This document shows, piece by piece, positions 9,933 through 18,222 of a DNA stretch of 64,000 nt (its first letter is position 1; each line of letters opens with the position of its first letter). Source of the DNA: Woeseiaceae bacterium (lineage in GTDB: Bacteria; Pseudomonadota; Gammaproteobacteria; Steroidobacterales; Woeseiaceae); the NCBI GenBank assembly GCA_021773115.1, contig JAJFKS010000034.1, positions 1 through 64,000 of the forward strand, read 5' to 3'. Below the pieces are notes generated by a model, which worked only from the letters and a program-made list of their open reading frames with translations, was not told the DNA's origin and did no database searches. A program made the position numbers and the translations under genes.

Positions 9933-10118
9933 TTATTCGGTGGATTCCGTAACCGAAGCCGTGAATCGTCGACGCAACGCACGTTGATATGAAACTCGAT
10001 TGATTCGATCTACCCAATCTATTGCCGATTCGTCGGAGGACTGTACCAGGTCGTTGGCAAAAGTCCTGGAGGCATCAAGTGAGTCGCGATCGGGAGTGGG
10101 CGTTTCTTGTTGTTTCAT
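9933..10118 (-). CDS. Small hypothetical protein, 60-61 residues
   Basis: MKQQETPTPDRD opens a polar, mostly helical small protein ending in a basic patch (INRVSYQRALRRRFTASV). No family is recognised and no strong ribosome site is visible. Its 3' half and its upstream region have a decayed second copy at 12695-12785, where the homologous frame is broken by a stop. Having two copies argues that the unit is more than chance, but it could be a mobile or regulatory non-coding unit instead of a gene. Confidence 0.4.
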   Translation of the reverse strand: MKQQETPTPDRDSLDASRTFANDLVQSSDESAIDWVDRINRVSYQRALRRRFTASVTESTE

Positions 10119-10231
10119 CTGTTTTGATACCAGATCTTTTTGTATTGAATTTGATGCTATGTAATTCGTCAGTCCCTGTCTAATATTTCAATTACGTTAC
10201 GACGTTCGAAGGTCGCGGTTGCGGAGCCGGG

Positions 10232-10264
10232 CAAAAAATAAGCGACGCCTAAGTCGGCGTCGCT
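10232..10264 (-). terminator. Rho-independent terminator
   Basis: AGCGACGCC and GGCGTCGCT form a perfect 9-bp stem around a 6-base loop. On the minus strand it is followed by a run of T (ATTTTTTG). It sits 28 bp past the stop of the 10293-10898 gene. Confidence 0.85.
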
Positions 10265-10292
10265 GTTGCAGAAATTGACCTTTTTGATTTGG

Positions 10293-10898
10293 CTATCTGG
10301 TGAACGCGACGTGCGTTTGCCATTCCGGTAGTGACGTTGTTGTTGTCGCTCCCTGCAGTCCGAGTTGCGCGAGCAGCATGTCGCATTCTGAGGGACAATC
10401 GTTCGTAACGACGAAGCGTTTGACTTCGCCCTTCGAACCCATGTAGCCGCCGGTAGTTTCCGTTTCGAGGGTGATAGTACCGACGTAGCTGGTTTCGTAA
10501 TCGCCTGAAACTCTGATCAGGTAGTTGGTATCGGGCGCCACGGTTTCGCCCTGATGCTTGAACGCGACGCTCATCACGTAGTAGTCACCGGGTGCCAGCT
10601 CGCGTGAGAAGTATCCGTTCTTTCCTACCTTAACGGTCATTTCCTCTTGATCCGCGGCCCGGTAAAGACGAAGCGCTGCAGGATTACCGAAGAATCCCTC
10701 ACCCAGCTTTGCTTCGCGGCCGTTTTTCAATATCCGGAACTGGCCGAAAATTGTGACTCTTGGGCTTGTCGATACGGCTTGCGTCATTTTTTCACCGGAG
10801 ACGGTCTCATCTGCTGCTAAGACACTTGTAGAAAGTCCTGCAAGCGCAGCAAAACAAACGAGTAATTTGAGGTTAACGTTGTCAATCAACTTGTCCAT
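10293..10898 (-). CDS. Exported hypothetical protein
   Basis: About 201 residues. I start at 10898 because AGGAGAAA precedes that ATG; an upstream in-frame start would put a polar leader before the signal peptide. Signal peptide: LLVCFAALAGLSTSVLAAD. The mature part is rich in beta strands, with a segment resembling a carboxypeptidase-regulatory or prealbumin-like fold (GYFSRELAPGDYYVMSVAF). Two cysteines (NDCPSECDML) near the C-terminus may form a disulfide. No function can be named. It is divergent from the small DNA-binding protein at 11113 and shares a symmetrical operator region with it. Confidence 0.75.
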   Translation of the reverse strand: MDKLIDNVNLKLLVCFAALAGLSTSVLAADETVSGEKMTQAVSTSPRVTIFGQFRILKNGREAKLGEGFFGNPAALRLYRAADQEEMTVKVGKNGYFSRELAPGDYYVMSVAFKHQGETVAPDTNYLIRVSGDYETSYVGTITLETETTGGYMGSKGEVKRFVVTNDCPSECDMLLAQLGLQGATTTTSLPEWQTHVAFTR

Positions 10899-10919
10899 GC
10901 TTTTTCTCCTGCCAGATTC

Positions 10920-11056
10920 AGTGTATATACATAGTATATCAACCAAAGTGACAAAGTATACCTATAAGATATAAGTTTTATATACAATTATGTTTCGAAA
11001 ATATTACGAAAACAGGTGGTTAGTTATAGACCTTTGCTATCAAATGTATATACACT
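10920..11056. promoter_or_regulatory. Mirror-image palindromes in a divergent promoter
   Basis: AGTGTATATACAT at 10920-10932 and its exact reverse complement ATGTATATACACT at 11044-11056 lie near the two divergent starts, 22 bp from one and 57 bp from the other. Each contains the perfect 10-bp palindrome TGTATATACA. The sequence between is very AT-rich. Ribbon-helix-helix repressors bind short palindromes like this, and the gene at 11113 encodes such a protein, so autoregulation plus control of the neighbour is the likely role. Confidence 0.6.
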
Positions 11057-11112
11057 TGATGGGTTGTCTAGCGACGGCACAAGAAAAGGTCAACTGTTGA
11101 AAGGACTGGCGG

Positions 11113-11295
11113 ATGGTTGTGGCAAAGAAACGCAAGAAGAAGAAAGATGCACAGTTGGTTTTGCGAATGCATAAGGACACTCGCGAACGCTTTGTCGAGG
11201 CTTGCCAGGACCTCGATACTACGGCAGCGCACGAGGTTCGTCGCTTCATCAAGCGCTTTCTAAAGCGCTACGAGAATGATGAGTATGACGGCTAG
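11113..11295 (+). CDS. Small ribbon-helix-helix-type DNA-binding protein
   Basis: 60 residues. A very basic start (AKKRKKKK) leads into a beta strand (QLVLRMHKD) and two helices (TRERFVEACQDL, AAHEVRRFIKRFLKRY), the order of an RHH/Arc-MetJ domain. AAAGGA precedes the ATG. No toxin gene follows, so it is more likely a transcription factor than an antitoxin. Palindromes at 10920 and 11044 are candidate binding sites. Confidence 0.7.
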   Translation: MVVAKKRKKKKDAQLVLRMHKDTRERFVEACQDLDTTAAHEVRRFIKRFLKRYENDEYDG

Positions 11296-11333
11296 CGTCG
11301 ACTCAGCGCCTCGCAGCCAGCTGCACGGGCAAA

Positions 11334-12680
11334 TCACCAGTCCTTGAGCGGAAACTCCATTGTCGGTTGCGGTGGCCAGGGCAGGCCACTTTCCTCGAGC
11401 TTGGCCGCGAAATTGGGTGTTGCGTCGAGATCAAACGGTGCGCCACAACCACACCACTGGGTTATCTGCGTGAGGGTTACCGGGCCGAAATGGTGCTCGT
11501 CAATTATCGCCGCGAAGCGATTGGCCTCTTCTTTATGGCCACCCCATGCAGCGGCGATGATCCCCCAATAATAGCCGGTTGGATTCTCGGCCATGAACTT
11601 TGCGAAGAACTGATCAGAGCGTGCCTGATTTCCCGCGTGCGCCGTAACCAGGCCCTTGAATAACTCAGCAACAAAAGCGTCCTGAATCCGGTCATCGATT
11701 TCCCTGCGGGCTTGTTCATGCTGGCCGTGAGCGACCAGTATTCGGACCAATTCAACGCTGAGCCAGGTACCAGGCGCTATTTCCGTGCCTTCGCGAGCAA
11801 CTCGTAATGCTGTGTCCTTATCACCCATTCTAAGAGCCGATCTCGCCGCGTTGAACCAGGATACTGAGCGTCGGGGGTCGCACTCGAGTATGCGGATTGT
11901 GTGTTCGTGGAAGGCTTCGGATTATCCAAATGTATCGGCGATGATCGATATCCAGTTACCTTCGGTGCAACCCGGGTCGTCCAATGCCCGCTCAATTCGT
12001 CCACCCAGCGCGCGCCAATTACCGCTGAGGTAAGCCCGATCGAGTTCTAACATGCTGCGTGTTGCAGCGGAGGGCGCGTATCGCTCGGCGGCCTCATAAT
12101 CGGCGATCGCCGCAGCATAGGCGTCTACCGCGAACTCTTCGTGAGGCAAGCCAGACGCCTCATCGGCGAGCAAGTGTATGTAGAGGTCGGAATGCTCCAG
12201 GTAGACGTTGGAAAAAGTCGGGACACGTTCGATAACTTTCTCAAAATACGTGTTGGCCCGGCGTAGTCCGTCCATCGTAACCATTTCACCGTACGCGCGA
12301 TTGTAAAGCTACAGGCCTTTTTGGTAAAGCGTAAACGCTTCCACGTCGCGCTTGCGTTCATCCAGTACGACGTCCAGCACCGCGGCTATTTGTTCGGCAA
12401 TGTTCTCCTGCACAGCAACAGTGTCGGTTGAGGTACAGTCGTAATTCTCTGACCAGAGATGAAACCCGTCCTTAGCACGAATCAACTGCGCCGTTACTCT
12501 TAATCGCTCACCGGATCTTCGCACCGAACCTTCTACGACGTGTTTAACGCCCAGGGCTGCAGCAATCTCCTGGATCGGAATATCCTAGCCTTTGAAGGGG
12601 TTCTTGGCCCAAACTGAAAACCCGCATGTCGGATGCCCATGCAATCCGTAATTCAGCCGGTTCTTGTACTTGCCCGGAAT
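11334..12680 (-). pseudogene. Decayed TolB-like/TPR protein (adenylate-cyclase-associated type)
   Basis: One minus-strand frame carries recognisable family sequence for about 1.2 kb but is broken by in-frame stops at 12585-12587 (TAG), 12309-12311 (TAG) and 11922-11924 (TAA). The upper part reads GVKHVVEGSVRRSGERLRV and LIRAKDGFHLWSENYD, typical of the TolB-like segment that follows a winged helix in such proteins. The lower part is helical and TPR-like (AAIADYEAAERYAPS, ARSALRMGDKDTALRVAREG). Upstream of about 12600 the homology continues in another frame (ELRIAWASDMRVFSLGQ), so there is a frameshift as well. The N-terminal winged helix is missing. Confidence 0.8.
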
Positions 12681-12694
12681 TGTCCTGAAACCGA

Positions 12695-12785
12695 AGCCGC
12701 GAACCGTTGATGCAGCAATCGTTGTTATGAAATTCGATTCATTCGATTATTTCGATGATGTTACGGCGTACGAAGACCAAGGGGG
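12695..12785 (-). repeat. Shortened second copy of the 9945-10220 unit
   Basis: On the minus strand it encodes a broken match (NRIS, stop, QRLLHQRFAASV) to the end of the 60-residue protein at 9933. The flanking TATTTC..GTTACG..CGAAG block at about 12754-12784 matches the block at about 10187-10218. The middle part present in the first copy is deleted here. The rest of 12786-12955 shows nothing I can support. Confidence 0.5.
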
Positions 12786-12955
12786 TTAGCAACAGCCACG
12801 AGTCTCAATAGCCGTTGAAATCAAAGATCTTTAATGGACAGTCAGTCGAATCTTCGCTGTCCAATCAGCAATGGACGCTTAGCGAAGAAGTAAGAAACGG
12901 CCAAACTAAGCGTCAGAAATGCGTGTCGCCGCCAATACGGCCGGCGAAGGAGTCG

Positions 12956-13480
12956 CTAGAAAATGGCGAGACTCGCGTTCGCGAGAGCCGTGCCGATGGC
13001 GGCGCCGGCGATAATGTCGCTAGGGTAGTGCAGCCCGAGCACGACACGTGATACGGCGACCAGCAACGCGAATGGCACAACGATCGGAATGAACAGTGGT
13101 TCAAACTGCGAAAACATGATCGCAAAATTTGTCGCATGCAAAGTATGGCCCGAGGGAAAGCTATACTGATCCAGTGGCGCCGTCCCGCACTGGATACGAT
13201 CATGGTTGATGTACGGTCTCTCGCGGACCAGGCGGTTCTTCAAGCTTTTGTACACAAGTACGCCGACAGCGGCCGTAACGCCCGTTTGCAATACCAGGGG
13301 CAGGGCCGACGACCCCTGAAAAAGGAGCAGGGCACCTGACATCAGCGCCCAGAAACCGCCATCCCCGAGGCGACTGACCACAGAGAAAAGTCGGCGAACC
13401 CACAATCGATGGCTCAGTCGATTGATCCTGATGCATATGTTGCCCTCAACGTCGTTGAAGTATTCGATGACCGAGTACAT
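12956..13480 (-). CDS. PAP2-family membrane phosphatase
   Basis: 174 residues with several membrane segments. The three phosphatase motifs are present: KNRLVRERP, then SFPSGHTLHATN, then SRVVLGLHYPSDIIAG, supplying the Lys/Arg, Ser-Gly-His and Arg-His catalytic residues. Members dephosphorylate lipid phosphates such as phosphatidic acid or undecaprenyl diphosphate. The gene is divergent from the GT4 glycosyltransferase at 13642 with a Pho box in between. This suggests production of diacylglycerol as acceptor for a phosphorus-free glycolipid under phosphate stress (inference). Confidence 0.88.
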   Translation of the reverse strand: MYSVIEYFNDVEGNICIRINRLSHRLWVRRLFSVVSRLGDGGFWALMSGALLLFQGSSALPLVLQTGVTAAVGVLVYKSLKNRLVRERPYINHDRIQCGTAPLDQYSFPSGHTLHATNFAIMFSQFEPLFIPIVVPFALLVAVSRVVLGLHYPSDIIAGAAIGTALANASLAIF

Positions 13481-13577
13481 TCAGGTACTCCATGGCTCTC
13501 CGATGGTGGCCAGTTTCGCAAGCCATTGCGACTTTCAGATGAAGAAGGGGTGACATTTCTGTGAATCGTCAAGAGCT

Positions 13578-13606
13578 TTGTAATCAATCTTTCACAGATA
13601 AGTAAC
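13578..13606 (+). promoter_or_regulatory. Pho box between PAP2 and glycosyltransferase genes
   Basis: Three heptamers recur every 11 bp: TTGTAAT, CTTTCAC and AAGTAAC. All fit the PhoB half-site in at least five positions. The last heptamer ends 35 bp before the glycosyltransferase ATG. The PAP2 start is about 100 bp to the left, so one site could serve both. Confidence 0.7.
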
Positions 13607-13641
13607 CCGGGTTTCATATCCGGCGAGCATCATCTCGCCGC

Positions 13642-14694
13642 ATGCGAATTGCAATTGCTACTGACGCCTGGTCGCCGCAAGTTAACGGCGTGGTCACGAC
13701 GCTCGGGCGCACGCGCGATGAGCTGATCGCACTCGGGCACGAGGTACTCATGATTACGCCGCAAGGCCGACGAACGGTGCCGTGCCCGACCTATCCGGAA
13801 ATTCGATTGACGTTAATCGCGGGACGTTCCATTCGCCGGGAACTTGACGAATTCGGTCCCGACTGCATTCACGTTGCCACCGAAGGACCGATCGGCCTCA
13901 TGGTACGTCGCTACTGCATCAAGCGCGGCTTACGGTTTACTACCGCCTATCACACACAGTTTCCCGAGTATATTCGGGTGCGCTTGCCGGTTCCGGTGAA
14001 CTTCACAGTCGGTTTACTGCGCTGGTTTCACGGGCCGGCGGCGCGCACGATGGTGCCGACCAAAAGCATGCAAGGTCTGCTCGAGGAACGCGGCTTTCGC
14101 AATGTCGTGATCTGGACGCGCGGCGTGCTCACCGATGTCTTCAATATGAAGGATCCGTTTGACTACGAATTGCCACGACCGATCTGGGTCTACACGGGCC
14201 GGGTCGCGGTCGAAAAAAACCTCGCCGAGTTCCTTGATCTCGATCTTGTGGGCAGCAAGGTCTTCATCGGCGACGGGCCGGATCGAGAGCGCCTGGCCGA
14301 GTTGTACCCGAGCTGCCACTTCCTTGGCTATAAATTCGGTCGCGAACTCGCACGCCATATCGCCGGCGCCGATGTTTTCGTGTTTCCGAGCAGGACCGAC
14401 ACCTTCGGCATTGTCATGCTCGAAGCCATGGCCTGCGGGCTGCCGGTCGCGGCATATCCGGTAACCGGGCCTGTCGATGTCGTGCGTCACGGGCAGACGG
14501 GAATTTTGAATAAGGATCTTGCACGAGCCTGCCGACTTGCACTCAAGCTTGACCCGCAGGACTGTCGACGTTATGCCGAGTCGCGCAGCTGGCGAAATGC
14601 TACGGAGCAATTCGTCACGAACCTCGCACCCCAGGTCGAGCCCGTTGCACAATTGTCACGAGAACTCAATGTAACTGCAAAACTCAGTCGCTAA
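13642..14694 (+). CDS. GT4-family glycosyltransferase, probably lipid glycosyltransferase
   Basis: 350 residues with the GT-B two-domain fold. The N-terminus MRIAIATDAWSPQVNGVVTT is the hallmark of bacterial GT4 enzymes close to mannosyl- and diacylglycerol glycosyltransferases. The C-terminal donor-binding domain shows VYTGRVAVEKNL, ADVFVFPSRTDTFGIVMLEA (with the EX7E-type glutamates) and CGLPVAAYPVTGP. In marine bacteria a related enzyme (Agt) glycosylates diacylglycerol when phospholipids are replaced during phosphate starvation. The Pho box upstream and the divergent PAP2 phosphatase support that role here, but no PlcP-like phospholipase is in the window. The sugar donor cannot be read from sequence. 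Confidence 0.85.
   Translation: MRIAIATDAWSPQVNGVVTTLGRTRDELIALGHEVLMITPQGRRTVPCPTYPEIRLTLIAGRSIRRELDEFGPDCIHVATEGPIGLMVRRYCIKRGLRFTTAYHTQFPEYIRVRLPVPVNFTVGLLRWFHGPAARTMVPTKSMQGLLEERGFRNVVIWTRGVLTDVFNMKDPFDYELPRPIWVYTGRVAVEKNLAEFLDLDLVGSKVFIGDGPDRERLAELYPSCHFLGYKFGRELARHIAGADVFVFPSRTDTFGIVMLEAMACGLPVAAYPVTGPVDVVRHGQTGILNKDLARACRLALKLDPQDCRRYAESRSWRNATEQFVTNLAPQVEPVAQLSRELNVTAKLSR
14642..14681 (+). promoter_or_regulatory. Candidate Pho box for the PhoX-like gene
   Basis: Inside the 3' end of the glycosyltransferase gene, heptamers CCGTTGC, TTGTCAC, ACTCAAT and CTGCAAA recur every 11 bp. TTGTCAC and CTGCAAA are the best matches. The last one is about 80 bp before the next start codon. The coding overlap makes this less certain than the intergenic sites. 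Confidence 0.5.
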
Positions 14695-14760
14695 TCTCGC
14701 AGATGTTCCAAAACCACTTTGGTCACGACAATCCACTTCGAGAATAAGGAATCATCTGCA

Positions 14761-16173
14761 ATGAAATTCATGACATCATCAATCGCAATTGTTGTCTCAT
14801 TTGCGAGCCTGATCGCGACGGCTATTGCCGCCGACACCAATTTCGACGACTTTACTCCGATGACTGGCGACGTTGGCGAGAGCACCCTGCCCGAAGCTGC
14901 TCCGTACAAGCTCTCTTCGCAGAAATTTACTCAGATCAGCGTCGTCGCCCGTGGCGACGCGGACAACGAGATTCCGGGTTCGCCAGCTCGGTTTGACAGT
15001 GGCAATTACGACATGCACACGGCCAACGAAACCGGTGCCGACATCGGCCGCTATCTGTTTACGGTTTTCGAAACCGGGCAGCCCGGCATCCAGCGCACCG
15101 ACTTGCGTACGATGATTACGACAACAATCTGGCAGAGCCCGGCGGCGGATCCCGGCGCGACCGTTCCAGGTAATACCTATCGATCATTCGACGCCTCGCG
15201 CTGGACCCCCTGGGGTGGTCTCCTGACCGCCGAAGAGTCCTGGAGCGATCCGGGCGCGGCAACCAGCAAGCATGGACGTCTTTTCGAAGTGACGAATCCG
15301 CTGGCCGACCCGGCGGACATCGAGTTCGTGCATCGCGACATCCTGCCGCGCGTGTCTCACGAGGGCCTCGCGTTCGACCGGAAGAACAATTTGTATTTCA
15401 TTGATGAGCGTAACGGCAGCCACATATTCAAATTCACGTCGGTGCGTCCAATGGCCAAAAATGGTGACGACTTTTTCGCTGGCGGCCAGACATTCGTCCT
15501 GCGCGTTGGTGATGGCACCGTGCCTGAAGCGACCGGTAAAGCCCGATGGATCCCGCTGACTGATGCACATGGCAATCCTTTGCCCGGCGTCGTGATCGTG
15601 ACGGATCCGAACGGTATCACTGCGATCGACGGGCGTGCCACGCCGAAACTGGATGCATTTCGTGGCACCGCGTTCGACCGCCCCGAGGACATGGAAATAA
15701 AAACACTGAAAAACGGGAGACAATTGCTATATGTCGCAACCACAACCAATAATAAGGTTTTCGCCATTGATTTGCGGCGAACCCACGTGCAACTGGCGGT
15801 CAGCCGCGACACCATCGACATGGCAACTGGCGATCCGGTCGGTCTGGCCTTCACGAGTCCCGACAACATCGCAATCGATGTCGAGGGCAATATGTACATC
15901 GTGGAAGATCAGCCGGGCGGCGTCGAGGACATCTGGTTTCTTAAGGACCACAACAACGACGGCGTGGCCGAAGCGATCGGCAAGTGGGCTAGCCTGTCGA
16001 CAGCAGGAGCTGAGAGCACAGGATTGTACTTCGATACGTTCAACCCGAACGTTGCCTACATCAACGTGCAACATCCGCGCAGCGGTGTCGATCGGACGAT
16101 AATGTTCATCGCAGATCGTGACGAAGACGACCACTATGACGACCGTGGCCACGGTCGGGATGACAGAGACTGA
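14761..16173 (+). CDS. PhoX-like (DUF839) exported phosphatase
   Basis: About 470 residues. I start at 14761 (MKFMTSSIAIVVSFAS), which gives a clean Sec signal peptide ending in AIAAD. Classical PhoX is Tat-exported and larger, so this is a divergent member. DUF839 hallmarks are visible: WGGLLTAEESW, SHEGLAFDRKNNLYFIDE, RPEDMEI and SPDNIAIDVEGNMYIVED, the acidic loops that bind Ca and Fe in PhoX. The C-terminus is an unusual Asp/His-rich tail (DEDDHYDDRGHGRDDRD), possibly metal-binding. Its place in the Pho region fits phosphate release from organic esters. Confidence 0.82.
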   Translation: MKFMTSSIAIVVSFASLIATAIAADTNFDDFTPMTGDVGESTLPEAAPYKLSSQKFTQISVVARGDADNEIPGSPARFDSGNYDMHTANETGADIGRYLFTVFETGQPGIQRTDLRTMITTTIWQSPAADPGATVPGNTYRSFDASRWTPWGGLLTAEESWSDPGAATSKHGRLFEVTNPLADPADIEFVHRDILPRVSHEGLAFDRKNNLYFIDERNGSHIFKFTSVRPMAKNGDDFFAGGQTFVLRVGDGTVPEATGKARWIPLTDAHGNPLPGVVIVTDPNGITAIDGRATPKLDAFRGTAFDRPEDMEIKTLKNGRQLLYVATTTNNKVFAIDLRRTHVQLAVSRDTIDMATGDPVGLAFTSPDNIAIDVEGNMYIVEDQPGGVEDIWFLKDHNNDGVAEAIGKWASLSTAGAESTGLYFDTFNPNVAYINVQHPRSGVDRTIMFIADRDEDDHYDDRGHGRDDRD

Positions 16174-16236
16174 TTGGAAGGTTCCGTCGGACAGAGCAGT
16201 GCGCCGATGTCGACAGAGTCCAACAGAAAGAAGACC

Positions 16237-16266
16237 AACGCCCCGCGGTTCATTCTGCGGGGCGTT
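16237..16266. terminator. Shared hairpin terminator between convergent genes
   Basis: AACGCCCCGC and GCGGGGCGTT form a perfect 10-bp stem with a 10-base loop. The sequence after it on the plus strand is T-rich (CTTCGTTCT). It lies between the PhoX-like gene and the convergent membrane-protein gene. Confidence 0.75.
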
Positions 16267-16403
16267 CTTCGTTCTGGATGTAAGGCAAATCCGAGCGTTC
16301 GTGGTCCGATGAGGCGGCGCTGCCGCCTAGGAGCTTACCGGTCGCTGGTCGCGCATGAGTATTGCGTGAATTCGGTGTACATCGTCCTGCATCGCGAGGC
16401 CTC

Positions 16404-17246
16404 TTATGAGGCCTTAGACGGTTTGTCATCATCAAGACTGCCATGCAGAATCATGATCTTCTGAAAGATCTTCTGTGACAGCCCGGTGGTCAGACGCTCA
16501 ACGTCGGACACCGCTTGCACGGAAACCGTGTCGCGCCAGTGCAGGCCGTAGATAGCCGCAATCTTACCGAGCAAGGAGAGCATCTCACAGCAGTAATCGA
16601 GGTAGCGACTCATCTCGAAGAGGTCCATGTCCGTGGCAGGCGAGGACTTGGTCGATTTGCCGTGGAGCAGCAAGCGGTCCGGGTCCTTGGTCAATTGATG
16701 CAGATCGATAATGTGCGCCAGTGAGCGTAACTCGTGAATCGCGTCCAGCGAGCGGCGTCGTTTGATGCGGGTTTCGATTGTGACCAGAAAGAAAGCGCCG
16801 ACCGCCAGTAACACCAGGTTATTGATACCAGCTTCAAGCACATTGACAAACAACACCAGGTCAAAGGGCCGCGTGGAGGGCTCCAACTGGCTAATGGTGC
16901 CCGTCAACCCGATAATAAGTACCGCAATTGCAAGCGCTGCAGCAAAGCGGATACCGAGGATGGGCCGTGCGACCCAGCTCGCGCGCCGCTGCGCCTCGAC
17001 GCTCACATGGCGCAATTCCTCACAGACCTCAATCAGCGTGGCCTCTGGGAACCGCTCTCGAATACGCAGCTCGAGCGTTTCGATGGTGGCGATGACCCGT
17101 GCCGGATCCAACCGATGCCGGGATCGCGGCGTGTCGGTCCATGACGGTTTCGAAGGATTGCCATCGTTCACGGCGCGGAGCGTAGTGGAATGATGTGTCA
17201 GTTGCAATCTGGGCTCAACGCCGACACAAGGTCGGAGGTTCGCCAC
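16404..17246 (-). CDS. Membrane protein of unknown function
   Basis: 280 residues from a GTG start preceded by GGAG. Two hydrophobic segments (FAAALAIAVLIIGLTG and NNLVLLAVGAFFLVTI) are separated by about 35 residues. The flanking soluble parts are helical and charged. The C-terminal half has RSLDAIHELRSLAHIIDLHQL and a region with YLDYCCEMLSLLGKIAA. I do not recognise a named family. It is convergent with the PhoX-like gene and divergent from the response regulator. Confidence 0.75.
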   Translation of the reverse strand: MANLRPCVGVEPRLQLTHHSTTLRAVNDGNPSKPSWTDTPRSRHRLDPARVIATIETLELRIRERFPEATLIEVCEELRHVSVEAQRRASWVARPILGIRFAAALAIAVLIIGLTGTISQLEPSTRPFDLVLFVNVLEAGINNLVLLAVGAFFLVTIETRIKRRRSLDAIHELRSLAHIIDLHQLTKDPDRLLLHGKSTKSSPATDMDLFEMSRYLDYCCEMLSLLGKIAAIYGLHWRDTVSVQAVSDVERLTTGLSQKIFQKIMILHGSLDDDKPSKAS

Positions 17247-17315
17247 GGGCGTTTCTCCGTGTTAAATCGCGCTACGGGAAATCCTGAAGCGGTGCTATCG
17301 GCGGATTCCGGTATC

Positions 17316-17355
17316 ACGTAACAAAACTGCAATCGTAACGTAAACTGTCTGTAAA
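17316..17355 (+). promoter_or_regulatory. Pho box upstream of the response regulator
   Basis: Four heptamers recur exactly every 11 bp: ACGTAAC, CTGCAAT, ACGTAAA and CTGTAAA. This is the longest and most regular of the sites. It ends 46 bp before the regulator start, consistent with PhoB autoregulation. Confidence 0.75.
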
Positions 17356-17401
17356 GCACCTGTGTTCTCTTGCTAGCTGGGTCAAGGAAAGGGCAGGTAA
17401 A

Positions 17402-18094
17402 ATGCCGGTGGCATCAATATTGGTTGTAGACGGTGATGCGGGCTCGCGAGCGGTGATCGCGGGTAGTCTGAGGAAGATGGGTCACGATGTCAGTGAGACC
17501 GGCAACGCCGGCTCCGCGTTAGCCGCGTTACGCGCGCGGCGGCCGGTTCTCATGGTCTGTGACTGTGCATTGCCGGACCTTGATGGTGTTGAGTTGCTTA
17601 GCGATGTTCGCAGCAACGACGAGCTTCAGTCCATGCGGGTTTTGATGACCTCGGATCGCGTAGCATCAGGCGATGTGGTCTCTGCGCTGGAATCCGGAGC
17701 CGATGATTTCGTTGGAAAACCCTTGAATATTCCCGAATTCATCGCAAGAGTTGATGCGTGTCTGAGCCGACCGGCAAAAACCTTTCACTCTCGAGCGGTA
17801 AGCGCAGGCGGCGTCACCATCGATAATGTTAGCCACCGAGCGACAGCCGATGGGAGCAGCCTTTCACTGGCACCGCGCGAGTACCGGCTGCTGCTGTTCA
17901 TGCTCACCAATCAGGATCGCGTTTTTAGTCGCAGGCAACTTCTGGTGCACGTCTGGGATCGAGACACCTCGGTAGGTCCACGTACAGTTGATGTACACAT
18001 CCGTCGATTGCGATCGCTACTTGAGCCGTTCGGCTATGACAAGTACGTGCAAACCGTTCGCGGCAGCGGTTACCGATTTTCATTGCACGTTTAG
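17402..18094 (+). CDS. phoB: OmpR/PhoB-family response regulator
   Basis: 230 residues. The receiver domain (1-120) shows the acidic pocket (VVDGDAGS, with Asp in place of the usual second Asp/Glu), the phospho-acceptor in VCDCALPDLDG and the Lys in VGKPLN. The winged-helix DNA-binding domain (about 135-230) has LAPREYRLLLFMLTN, FSRRQLLVHVW and VDVHIRRLRSLLE, then TVRGSGYRF. No sensor kinase is adjacent, unlike the usual phoB-phoR pair. The four-repeat Pho box in front and Pho boxes throughout the region favour a PhoB role, though the symbol is by inference. Confidence 0.85.
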   Translation: MPVASILVVDGDAGSRAVIAGSLRKMGHDVSETGNAGSALAALRARRPVLMVCDCALPDLDGVELLSDVRSNDELQSMRVLMTSDRVASGDVVSALESGADDFVGKPLNIPEFIARVDACLSRPAKTFHSRAVSAGGVTIDNVSHRATADGSSLSLAPREYRLLLFMLTNQDRVFSRRQLLVHVWDRDTSVGPRTVDVHIRRLRSLLEPFGYDKYVQTVRGSGYRFSLHV

Positions 18095-18099
18095 CTCGC

Positions 18100-18128
18100 T
18101 CGTAACACACCCTTAACCTTGCTGTCAC
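18100..18128 (+). promoter_or_regulatory. Pho box upstream of the lipoprotein-TBDT operon
   Basis: TCGTAAC, CCTTAAC and CTGTCAC recur every 11 bp immediately after the response-regulator stop. CTGTCAC is an exact half-site. The last heptamer is 95 bp before the lipoprotein start. Confidence 0.7.
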
Positions 18129-18222
18129 ACGGAATCCACATTGCATCGTTAGATTCAACGTTTCCGAATGACACGCAGCGCGTTCTTGCTCTGCATACAC
18201 AAGCAAAATCTGGAGAAACACG

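Noticed and set aside
10920-11056. Assigning the TGTATATACA palindromes to the fucose operator set
   Set aside because: They lack the TGCA half and the 19-bp phasing, and lie in the phosphate region next to an RHH gene.
11334-12680. Stop-codon readthrough or recoding in the TPR gene
   Set aside because: Both TAG and TAA occur, a frameshift is present too, and all neighbouring genes use normal stops; simple decay is enough.
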